This document shows positions 57,969-64,000 of a stretch of 64,000 nucleotides of DNA, piece by piece. The number at the start of each line of letters is the position of its first letter. Position 1 is the stretch's first letter. A model generated the notes under the pieces. The model was given only the letters and a program-made list of their open reading frames with translations. It was not told where the DNA came from and made no database searches. This stretch comes from CAZWLY01 sp964634465 (GTDB lineage Bacteria; Desulfobacterota; Desulfarculia; G963662305), in the NCBI GenBank assembly GCA_964634465.1, contig CAZWLY010000018.1, positions 3,209 to 67,208 of the forward strand. Direction: 5' to 3'. The position numbers and the translations under genes were made by a program.

Positions 57969-57987
57969 AGCGGTCGCCCCCGCTTTT
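57969..57987 (+). terminator. Weak terminator-like hairpin after the signalling operon
   Basis: A five-bp stem (AGCGG/CCGCT, loop TCGCCC) followed by TTTT, ten bases after the operon stop. The stem is short. Confidence 0.35.
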
Positions 57988-58207
57988 CCGTTGCTCCAGA
58001 GCCGGCTTCGGAGCTCTTGACTATGACCGGCGGGTATTCCTAAAATCCACCCGGCGGTTCCTTTGATCGCCTTGGCGATTGCGGCCGCCCGGACGACCGG
58101 CCCGTCCCGGCCGATCGGGGAAGGGGCGCTGACCGGCCCGGCCAAGCGAGACTCGGGAGGGCTCGGCCTTCATCTTTATCGGCGGCATACAACCCAAAAA
58201 GGTCCAG

Positions 58208-58495
58208 GTGGACGACAATCCCCGGACCTGCCCCGCCTGCGGTCTGCCCTCGGCCCGCCTGAGGCGCCTGGACCACTACCTCAGCCTGTTCTTCATCCCT
58301 CTCTTCCCGGTCAAGCGGGGCGAAGAGTTCCTGGAGTGCGACCGTTGCGGCGGCGTGGCGGACCTCGCCGCCCGCCCGCCCGGAGGCCGCCGCGTCGCCC
58401 CCGCCCCCGAGCGGTGTCCCGCCTGCGGCCGGGAGACGGACCCCGATTTCACGTTCTGCCCCCGCTGCGGCCAGCGACTCAGAGCCTCGGTTTGA
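58208..58495 (+). CDS. Zinc-ribbon protein, N-terminus uncertain
   Basis: The product has a first CxxC (RTCPACGLPSARLRR), then DHYLSLFFIPLFPVKRGEEFLECDRCGG and a second ribbon CPACGRETDPDFTFCPRCGQ, giving two zinc-binding sites. Similar small proteins are common and of unknown function. The first acceptable start is the GTG at 58208. However, the codons just upstream (58169-58207) read FIFIGGIQPKKVQ, which looks like the usual family N-terminus, and no ATG, GTG or TTG precedes them before a stop at 58130. A rare start codon (ATC at 58172, ten bases after GGGAGGG) or a lost start is possible. Confidence 0.75.
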   Translation: MDDNPRTCPACGLPSARLRRLDHYLSLFFIPLFPVKRGEEFLECDRCGGVADLAARPPGGRRVAPAPERCPACGRETDPDFTFCPRCGQRLRASV

Positions 58496-58504
58496 CGCCG
58501 GCCG

Positions 58505-59173
58505 TCATCCGCCCGCCTGGGCGGCCAGCCGATGGGCCAGGCGAAGGGGTTCGGGCAGGCGGTAGCGGGTGGTGCAGGCAAGGACCAGCCTGATCGCCGA
58601 CTCCAGACCGATCCGGTGGCCGGGCGAGACAAAGACCGGCCGGACCCGGCTCCTGGTTCTCACCACCGCGCCGATCACCTCGCCTTTACGGCTCAAAGGC
58701 GTCCAGGCCCCCTTGTCCGGACCGGGCTCGTCAAACTCGCCCACCAGCCGCGACTTGGCTACGCCGACGGCGGTCATCTCCGAGATCAGACCCAGGTGGC
58801 AGGCCAGCCCGAAGCGGCGGGGATGGGCCGTGCCTTGGCCGTCGCACAGGATCAGGTCGGGGGTGTTTTCGAGTCGCTTCAAGGCCTTAAGCGCGGCCGG
58901 GACCTCGCGAAAGGAGAGGTAGCCGGAGACGTAAGGGAAGGGGACTTGGCTCCGGGCGATGGTTTCTTCGATGGGTTCGAGTTCGGGAAGGCTGAAAACG
59001 ACCGCGGCCGCAAAGGCGACGGCCTCGTTTTTCGAGTAGTGGACGTCCACCCCGGCCACGCGGCGAAGCGCTCCGAAGCGGTCTTCGGTGACGATCCGCC
59101 CCCGGAGCCGCTCCTGGACCAGTCGCGCTTCCTCGAGCGTCCGGGGCCAGTCCTCGCCGGTGTTGGCCGGCAT
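58505..59173 (-). CDS. nfi: Endonuclease V
   Basis: The 222-residue product is the deoxyinosine-specific endonuclease, which nicks DNA next to deaminated adenine. Motifs: RRVAGVDVHYSKNEAVAFAAAV with the metal Asp, PYVSGYLSFREVPA, DLILCDGQGTAHPRRFGLACHLG with the second Asp, and VFVSPGHRIGLESAIRLVL. Length is normal. It is three bases downstream of the sixA-like gene and ends near the facing zinc-ribbon gene. Confidence 0.95.
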   Translation of the reverse strand: MPANTGEDWPRTLEEARLVQERLRGRIVTEDRFGALRRVAGVDVHYSKNEAVAFAAAVVFSLPELEPIEETIARSQVPFPYVSGYLSFREVPAALKALKRLENTPDLILCDGQGTAHPRRFGLACHLGLISEMTAVGVAKSRLVGEFDEPGPDKGAWTPLSRKGEVIGAVVRTRSRVRPVFVSPGHRIGLESAIRLVLACTTRYRLPEPLRLAHRLAAQAGG

Positions 59174-59176
59174 TCT

Positions 59177-59662
59177 TCAGCCGGCCATCAGCGCGGTCAC
59201 CGCCGGCGGCAGGTACCAGATCAGGCGGCCGGTCCCGCCGGGCAGCCGGTCGATGTCGATCCGGCAGACCCCGCCCCGCTCGAAGGCGATCGTCGCCTCG
59301 CCGCCGCCCAGCAGCGTCGAGGCCACCTTGGCCACCGAGGGCAGGTGACCGGCGATCAAGACCCGGTCCTTGCCGGCCAGGCCGGCCAGAAAGTCGATCG
59401 TCTCCTCGGGCGGGGTCATGGCCTTGACCAGTTCGGTGGTCACGATCTCTCCTTGGGGGAAGCCGACCTCTTTCGCCGCCACCTCGGCCGTCTGGCGGGC
59501 CCGCTTCTTGGGGCTGGCGATGACGGCGTCGAAGGTCACGCCCAGTCTGGCCAGGGCCCTGGCCGTCGCCTTGACCACGGCCTCGCCTTCCGGGGTCAGA
59601 CCCTCTTCCGGGTCCTGGTCCTTACCGAAATTGGATCCGTGCTGTATCAAGTATATTTCCAC
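59177..59662 (-). CDS. sixA: Phosphohistidine phosphatase, SixA-like
   Basis: The 161-residue product starts at a GTG (59662) after AGAGGTGA. It contains IYLIQHGSNFG (the catalytic motif, with QH where RH is usual), GLTPEGEAVVKATARAL, VIASPKKRARQTAEV, ELVKAMTPPEETIDFL and the second His in VLIAGHLPSVAKV. SixA dephosphorylates phosphohistidines in relay or PTS proteins. The QHG form is also seen in SixA-like proteins. It is just upstream of nfi in a two-gene operon. Confidence 0.87.
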   Translation of the reverse strand: MEIYLIQHGSNFGKDQDPEEGLTPEGEAVVKATARALARLGVTFDAVIASPKKRARQTAEVAAKEVGFPQGEIVTTELVKAMTPPEETIDFLAGLAGKDRVLIAGHLPSVAKVASTLLGGGEATIAFERGGVCRIDIDRLPGGTGRLIWYLPPAVTALMAG

Positions 59663-59851
59663 GGCTTCACCTCTCGTCCCAACCATCCCCCACTCTATTT
59701 TAGGCGGGCCATGACTCCCCAAGTCAAGGCCGAGGATGCGGCGGGTGGCCGCCGTCCGGTTGTGGACCCCGGCGCGGCCGCGGAGTTCGGGGCGACCTCG
59801 TCCCCGGGCCGGCCCCTCTGCCGGGGCGGCCCAGGAGTCGGTCATCGCAGT

Positions 59852-60952
59852 CTATCGCTCATTTTCAGTAACCGAAGCCTCGCTGGCCGCGCTGGCTCGT
59901 CCTCCGCCCGAGGCGGGTACGACCACCACGTTGTCCAAGGCCGGGCCGCAATATTTATCACCGCTCCCATCGCCGGGGGCGATGAACTCCAGCCTGGTTC
60001 GGTTCGAGGCGGCGGTGAAGGTGAACGAGCGCCTGACCCAGCCCATCTTCCGTCGGCTCTTGCCGGTGACGTTGAAGGAGAAGGTCCGCTTCACCCCGGC
60101 CGCCCTGACCAGGAGAACCTTGATCTTGTTGCCGCAGTCCGGGTTGCCGGCCAGGCTGAAGCTCAAGCGGTAGACCTGGCCGGGCCGGGTGACGATGGTC
60201 TGGCTTATGCCGCCCAGGCCGGGCGTGCCGTGGAGATCGACGCTGCGCTTGCCGTGGGTCTGCTGCCAGAAATTCTCGCAGACGTCGATGGTTCCTTGGG
60301 TGATCCTCCAGCCGGGCAGGCCGTTGTCACCGGTCTTGAGCGTGATGCATTTGCCTCCCCGCCGGCCCTGCTCGAAGCTGCCGTTGATCACCAGATTGCC
60401 GCCGACATGACCGCCGGCGGGACCGGTTCCGCCGCCGATGTGCCCTCCGCCCGGTCCGGTGCCTCCGCCTGGTCCGGTGCCACCACCGGGGCCAGTACCC
60501 CCGCCAGGGCCAGTGCCTCCGCCAGGTTGCCAGGGTGGTTTGGCGTTGAAGGGAATGCCGTACCAGGGGTAGAGGCTGTTGCCGGCATTGTTTTCACTGA
60601 TCGTACCGGCGATGAAGGGTTGGCTGCTGTAATAGGGCTGACCTGGCGCACCCAGCCGGGGGTCGATGATCCAGCCTTCCCAGATCTGGCTTTTGCCCTG
60701 GGGGTAGCGGTGGAGCACCAGCCGCCGTCCGACCTGATAGCCCTCGACCGGGGTGCCCAAAAGATAGCCCCGCACCCGGTGGCTGGCCTGATCGACATTG
60801 TAGACCAGAAGTCCGGTGTAGCCGTTGCCGTTGACTCGCCAGCGGTGCTGGTAGAGGGCCGGGTTTTTCGACTGGGCCCCAACCGAAAAAGACGAGCCCA
60901 GCGCGATCAACAAAGCGACGGCGAGAATCGGAAGCGCCTTCTTGAGAGCCAT
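59852..60952 (-). CDS. Secreted protein with Gly-rich linker and choice-of-anchor-C/DUF642-like domain
   Basis: The 366-residue product has a signal peptide (LKKALPILAVALLIALGSSFSVGA), an N-terminal domain of about 110 residues with a repeated hydrophobic pattern (WRVNGNGYTGLLVYNV), a glycine-rich linker (residues 143-184) made of GPGGGT repeats, and a C-terminal domain (about 186-355) with NLVINGSFEQG, GWRITQGTIDVC, SVDLHGTPGLGGISQTI and YRLSFSLAGNPDCGN, typical of choice-of-anchor-C proteins. No PEP-CTERM or LPXTG tail follows. It is presumably exported and possibly surface-associated. Confidence 0.85.
   Translation of the reverse strand: MALKKALPILAVALLIALGSSFSVGAQSKNPALYQHRWRVNGNGYTGLLVYNVDQASHRVRGYLLGTPVEGYQVGRRLVLHRYPQGKSQIWEGWIIDPRLGAPGQPYYSSQPFIAGTISENNAGNSLYPWYGIPFNAKPPWQPGGGTGPGGGTGPGGGTGPGGGTGPGGGHIGGGTGPAGGHVGGNLVINGSFEQGRRGGKCITLKTGDNGLPGWRITQGTIDVCENFWQQTHGKRSVDLHGTPGLGGISQTIVTRPGQVYRLSFSLAGNPDCGNKIKVLLVRAAGVKRTFSFNVTGKSRRKMGWVRRSFTFTAASNRTRLEFIAPGDGSGDKYCGPALDNVVVVPASGGGRASAASEASVTENER
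60401..60526 (-). repeat. Tandem repeat encoding the GPGGGT linker
   Basis: About 18-base units, each encoding GPGGGT, repeat four to five times and then degenerate into GHIGGGTGPAGGHVGG. They form the flexible linker of the secreted protein. Confidence 0.8.
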
Positions 60953-61083
60953 TTGCCACCCTTTCTTTTAACTAGGCTTAGCCGTGAAGTCTGACCAGCC
61001 CGGTAGCCGATCTGTTTTTCTTGCTCTTTCTACTGGATCATCCTCTCTCGTCTTTGGTCGAGGCCGGGCCGATAGCCGCCGGA

Positions 61084-61194
61084 GCGAACATGCTTCGCCC
61101 GGCTTCAACGCCGGGCGGGTGACGCCTCAAATGGGGCGTCTCGTCTAGCGGGAGATCCCGTCTGGAAAGGCGACGAGTTGGAGGCGGGACGCCT
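61084..61194. repeat. Cluster of five consecutive hairpins/palindromes
   Basis: Five inverted repeats follow one another: GCGAA/TTCGC (61084-61098), CCCGGC/GCCGGG (61098-61115), GACGCC/GGCGTC (61121-61140), CGGGA/TCCCG (61149-61160) and AGGCG/CGCCT (61182-61194). The whole 570-base gap 60953-61523 holds no convincing gene. GACGCC and GGCGTC words recur, suggesting a dispersed palindromic repeat family or a structured RNA. Confidence 0.6.
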
Positions 61195-61459
61195 GCAGGA
61201 CTCGATGAACCGCCCTCCGAGATTGGTTTCAGTCTAGTGTGGTTCATGGCTCGGGTGTGTGGTCGCGCCCTTGACGATCGAGGAAAAACAACATGATCAA
61301 AGTAGCATGTCACTCGGCGGCGGGCCATCCGTTTTTTCATGATTCTCCTCGGAGCGGCGTTTCGGAAACGATAATCGACCCGACTCCCGGTTATGGCTTG
61401 CCGCCGGCGACATTCGTTCCGCGTCCGGCAGGACAAGGCCGGGCCTTGACCGACGTTTC

Positions 61460-61488
61460 TTGACTTTTCGGCCCGACTTGGCTAAATA
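61460..61488 (+). promoter_or_regulatory. Candidate promoter of the btuB transcript
   Basis: TTGACT and TAAATA are separated by 17 bases, placing the expected start of transcription about ten bases before the cobalamin riboswitch. Confidence 0.5.
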
Positions 61489-61501
61489 GCCTCATAGTAT
61501 G

Positions 61502-61712
61502 AGGCCGCCCGGATGCCTTCGGGCTTAATAGGGAAGCCGGTGAAAGACCGGCGCGGTCCCGCCGCTGTGACCGAGGACGAAACCCGCAGGGGGCCACTGC
61601 CGTTCACCGAAGGACGGTGGGAAGGCGCGGGAAGTAGGGCGATCCGGGAGTCAGAAGACCTGTCCGGGAGGGCCAGACCGCCAGACGCCCGAGGTATGGC
61701 GTCGGTCTGATT
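61502..61712 (+). ncRNA. Cobalamin riboswitch
   Basis: The conserved aptamer blocks occur in order: GGCTTAATAGGGAAGCCGGT, then GACCGGCGCGGTCCCGCC and GCTGTGA, GGCCACTGCC, GGGAAGGCGCGGG, GAGTCAGAAGACCTG, and a 3' hairpin with CCGAGGTATGGCG. The 5' end is approximate. Binding of adenosylcobalamin or a related B12 form should stabilise the aptamer and promote termination downstream, lowering receptor expression when B12 is plentiful. Confidence 0.95.
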
Positions 61713-61732
61713 CCGGGGCAAAGAAACTGGGT

Positions 61733-61770
61733 GCGTCCCGAGTCTAAATAGAGGCTCGGGGCGCTTTTTT
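61733..61770 (+). terminator. Rho-independent terminator of the riboswitch
   Basis: A 13-bp stem with G-T pairs (GCGTCCCGAGTCT / GAGGCTCGGGGCGC) closes a short AAATA loop and is followed by TTTTTT. It lies between the aptamer and the btuB start and is the likely expression platform. Confidence 0.9.
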
Positions 61771-61823
61771 CGCCGGCGGACTTGCGCGGTCTTCAAAATT
61801 CTGACGAGCGAGGAGGTTGGAAC

Positions 61824-63776
61824 ATGAGAAGATTGTTCACCCTTTTTGCGGCCGCGCTGGTTCTGGCGGCCGCGTCGGCGGCCCAGGCCGCCGAGTACGA
61901 GATGCCCGAAGTTTCGGTCACCGCCACCCGCAGCGAGCAGGAGATGATCAAGCTGCCGCGCAACGTGACCGTCATCACCCGCGAGCAGATCGAGGAGATC
62001 GATCCGTTGACCGTGACCGATCTCCTGGAGTACGTGCCCGGTCTGGTGGTCCGCGACTACACCGGCACCGGCTCCTCGGCCGCGGTCGATCTTCGAGGCT
62101 TCGGCGAGACCGGCGACCTGCACACCCTGGTTACCGTGGACGGCCGCCGGCTGAACCAGATCGACCTTTCCGGCGTCGATTTCACCACCATCCCGGTGGA
62201 GAACATCGAGCGGATCGAAATCCTCCACGGCCCGGCCGGCGTGCTCTACGGCGATAGCGCCGTCGGAGGCGTGATCAACATCGTCACCAAGGAAGGCGCT
62301 GCCGGCTTCGGCGGCAATGTCGAGGGTCGCTACGGCAGCTACAACCTCTACGGCGGCCGGGGCAGCGTTCGGGGCGGCAACGACAAAGTCGGCTACTTCC
62401 TTTCGGCCCGCTACGACCACACCGACGGCTACCGGGACAACTCGGCCACCAACCTGCGTAACGCCACCTTCAACGTCCGCTACTTCGCCGACGACAGCCT
62501 CTCGTTTCTCGTCGACGGCGGCATCGGCCGGTCCGACTACGGTCTGCCCGGCTCGCTGACCGCGGCCCAGATCGAACAGGACCGCCGCCAGACCTTGAAC
62601 CCGACCGACTACGCCAAGAACACCGACGGGACCATTCGGGGGCAGGTCCGCAAGGACGGCGGCAAGTGGGGCGTGTTCACCGCCGATTTGAGCTACCGGG
62701 GCCGGAGAGCCGAGTCCGAGATCTGGGATCGCGACGAGACCGACATCAACACCTTGGCCGCCCAGCCCAAGTGGGTTCTCGACGGGCCGCTGGGCGCTCT
62801 CAGCCACCGGCTGACTCTGGGCCTGGACTACTACTACGTCCAGATGACCAAGGACACCTTCACCATCGGCGGGCCGAAGAAGACCAGCACCGACTACAAA
62901 CTCAGCTCCTTCGGGCCTTACGCCTTAGAGGAGATCGATCTCTTGCCCGGCTTGGTGCTCACCTTCGGCGGCCGCTACCAGACGGCCAGGTACGATATCG
63001 AGATCAAGCCGGTCGGCCAGAGCTCCTCCTCGGATACCTTTGACGATCCCCAGTGGGCGGCCACGGTCGGGTTGACCTATCGCTTCCTCGACGGGGCCAA
63101 GGTCTACGCCCGTTTCGCCCGGACCTTCCGTTACCCCACCGTGGAGGAGTACGTCACCTGGGGGACCTTCAACCCGAATCTCAAGCCGGAGAAGATCGTC
63201 AACTACGAGATCGGCGGCGAGTACACCTTCTTGAAGACCGGCCGCATCTCCATTGCCGGTTACATCATGCTGCTCGAAGACGAGATCGCCTACAACCCGG
63301 CCACCTACCTCAACGAAAACCTGGACGAGACCAGCCACTCGGGCGTCGAGGCCAGCCTGCGCCTGCCGCTGGGCACGCCCCGGGCCCACCTCTTCGGCAG
63401 TCTGAGCTTGATGAGGGCCAGGTTCGCCGCCGGCCAGTACGACGACAAGCGGCTGCCCCTGGTGCCGGAGTTCAAGGCCACCCTCGGCCTGACCGCCCGG
63501 CTGGTCTCGACGCTTCGGGGGACGATCAGGCTGACCCACGTCGGATCGCGCTTCAACGGCAGCGACAAGGCCAACGTCTACGACAAGCTGCCCGGCTACA
63601 CCAAGGTGGACCTCCACCTGGACTACACCTACAAGCGGGTCAAGTTCTTCTTGAACGTGGACAACCTGTTCAACGCCAAGTACTCGTCCTACGGCTACGC
63701 CGACTCCTGGGGCCCGCCCACCTTCTATCCCGAACCGGAGCTGGCCGTCTGGGGCGGGGTGTCGGTGGGCTTTTAA
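61824..63776 (+). CDS. btuB: TonB-dependent cobalamin receptor (BtuB-like)
   Basis: The 650-residue product has a signal peptide (LFTLFAAALVLAAASAAQA), a TonB-box-like segment (MPEVSVTATR), a plug domain (NVTVITREQIEEIDPLTV, DLRGFGETGDLHTLVTVDGR, IEILHGPAGVLYGDSAVGGVINI) and a beta-barrel ending in Phe (YADSWGPPTFYPEPELAVWGGVSVGF). Barrel length is normal. Location directly behind a cobalamin riboswitch assigns the substrate as a corrinoid. AGGAGG lies seven bases before the ATG at 61824. The gene is followed by its own terminator. Confidence 0.93.
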   Translation: MRRLFTLFAAALVLAAASAAQAAEYEMPEVSVTATRSEQEMIKLPRNVTVITREQIEEIDPLTVTDLLEYVPGLVVRDYTGTGSSAAVDLRGFGETGDLHTLVTVDGRRLNQIDLSGVDFTTIPVENIERIEILHGPAGVLYGDSAVGGVINIVTKEGAAGFGGNVEGRYGSYNLYGGRGSVRGGNDKVGYFLSARYDHTDGYRDNSATNLRNATFNVRYFADDSLSFLVDGGIGRSDYGLPGSLTAAQIEQDRRQTLNPTDYAKNTDGTIRGQVRKDGGKWGVFTADLSYRGRRAESEIWDRDETDINTLAAQPKWVLDGPLGALSHRLTLGLDYYYVQMTKDTFTIGGPKKTSTDYKLSSFGPYALEEIDLLPGLVLTFGGRYQTARYDIEIKPVGQSSSSDTFDDPQWAATVGLTYRFLDGAKVYARFARTFRYPTVEEYVTWGTFNPNLKPEKIVNYEIGGEYTFLKTGRISIAGYIMLLEDEIAYNPATYLNENLDETSHSGVEASLRLPLGTPRAHLFGSLSLMRARFAAGQYDDKRLPLVPEFKATLGLTARLVSTLRGTIRLTHVGSRFNGSDKANVYDKLPGYTKVDLHLDYTYKRVKFFLNVDNLFNAKYSSYGYADSWGPPTFYPEPELAVWGGVSVGF

Positions 63777-63810
63777 ACTGGGTGGCGATAAAGGGGCAGA
63801 CCCGAAGAAA

Positions 63811-63846
63811 AGGGGGTTCGCTGCGGCGAATCCCCTGATTTATTTA
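63811..63846 (+). terminator. Terminator downstream of btuB
   Basis: An 11-bp stem with one G-T pair (AGGGGGTTCGC / GCGAATCCCCT, loop TGCG) is followed by the T-rich GATTTATTTA. Confidence 0.75.
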
Positions 63847-64000
63847 GGAAACGGGCAGACTGTGATTTATCTGCAAGTAGCAGCCTCATTCACGTTTTGC
63901 TTTCACTGTATCATGCTGGACAGAGGGGACACGGGGTTGCCGTAATTGTAAAGCTTCCGAATTCGTGGACACATGTTTGGGCAAAACTCATGCTGCTTTT
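63847..64000. other. Right edge of the window, no gene seen
   Basis: The last 150 bases hold no coding frame. The words GGACAGAGGGGACACGGGG (63918-63936) and GTGGACACATG resemble the GGGGACA-type sequences that often flank REP-associated transposase genes, but nothing diagnostic lies in the window. Confidence 0.3.

Noticed and set aside
60401..60526. Possible CRISPR-like repeat
   Set aside because: The repeats are in frame, encode GPGGGT and have no spacers; they are a protein linker.
61038..61436. Minus-strand open frame of 132 codons before the riboswitch
   Set aside because: Very Arg/Pro-rich, spans the hairpin cluster, and has no ribosome-binding site or homology features.

Overview
The window is GC-rich, gene-dense bacterial chromosome from a Gram-negative organism: it carries a TonB-dependent outer-membrane receptor, several two-component systems and an NtrC-type sigma-54 activator. 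The best guess is an anaerobic, deltaproteobacterial (Desulfobacterota-like) lineage. The reasons are the siroheme-dependent alternative heme pathway (ahbC-hemB-ahbD-ahbA), a zinc-ribbon/DUF3426 membrane protein, an IMP cyclohydrolase separated from AICAR transformylase, a polysulfide/thiosulfate-reductase-like molybdoenzyme and a PurD-PurE fusion. This lineage call is inference from gene content. No rRNA, tRNA, CRISPR array, prophage or intact insertion sequence was found.

Layout. 1-7.1 kb: the end of a small hypothetical/CBS unit, then dus and an IspH-UbiA fusion (+), facing a purine operon (-): PurH N-domain, PurD-PurE fusion, and a Sua5-type tRNA-modification enzyme. 7.1-16 kb (+): a YkgJ-type cysteine-cluster protein, hpt, a zinc-ribbon/DUF3426 protein, an acyl-CoA synthetase with a clear terminator, groES-groEL and a YyaL-type thioredoxin-fold protein. 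16.1-23.4 kb (-): an operon of three paralogous membrane sensor kinases, one NtrC-family response regulator, an NDUFA9-like SDR and a histidine phosphatase. 23.5-27.9 kb (-): alaS, recA, tusA. 28.3-32.1 kb (+): the alternative heme operon. 32.1-38 kb: metallophosphoesterase, pyruvate-kinase C-domain protein, methylmalonyl-CoA decarboxylase, SlyD-like isomerase, ZIP transporter, acetyl-CoA hydrolase/transferase-family enzyme. 38-41.4 kb (+): alpha/beta hydrolase, MFS transporter, plant-type hydroxypyruvate reductase. 41.7-47.7 kb (+): a three-gene molybdoenzyme cluster. 47.8-52.1 kb: YjbQ, aminotransferase, an unidentified polytopic membrane protein and a secreted protein. 52.9-58 kb (+): a sensor-kinase/HDOD/HD-type signalling operon. 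58-64 kb: zinc ribbon, endonuclease V, SixA, a secreted choice-of-anchor-C-like protein, then a cobalamin riboswitch controlling a BtuB-like receptor.

How the genes work together. The ahb genes make heme from siroheme-derived precursors, with HemB supplying porphobilinogen. The molybdoenzyme cluster looks like a soluble oxidoreductase: a PsrA/PhsA-type catalytic subunit without a Tat signal, a PsrB-type four-cluster ferredoxin, and a 1041-residue flavoprotein joining a degenerate NuoF-like module to a GltD-like NAD(P)H module and a ferredoxin tail. It replaces the usual quinone-linked membrane anchor. That cluster and the triple-kinase operon are the most interesting candidates for undescribed biology here.
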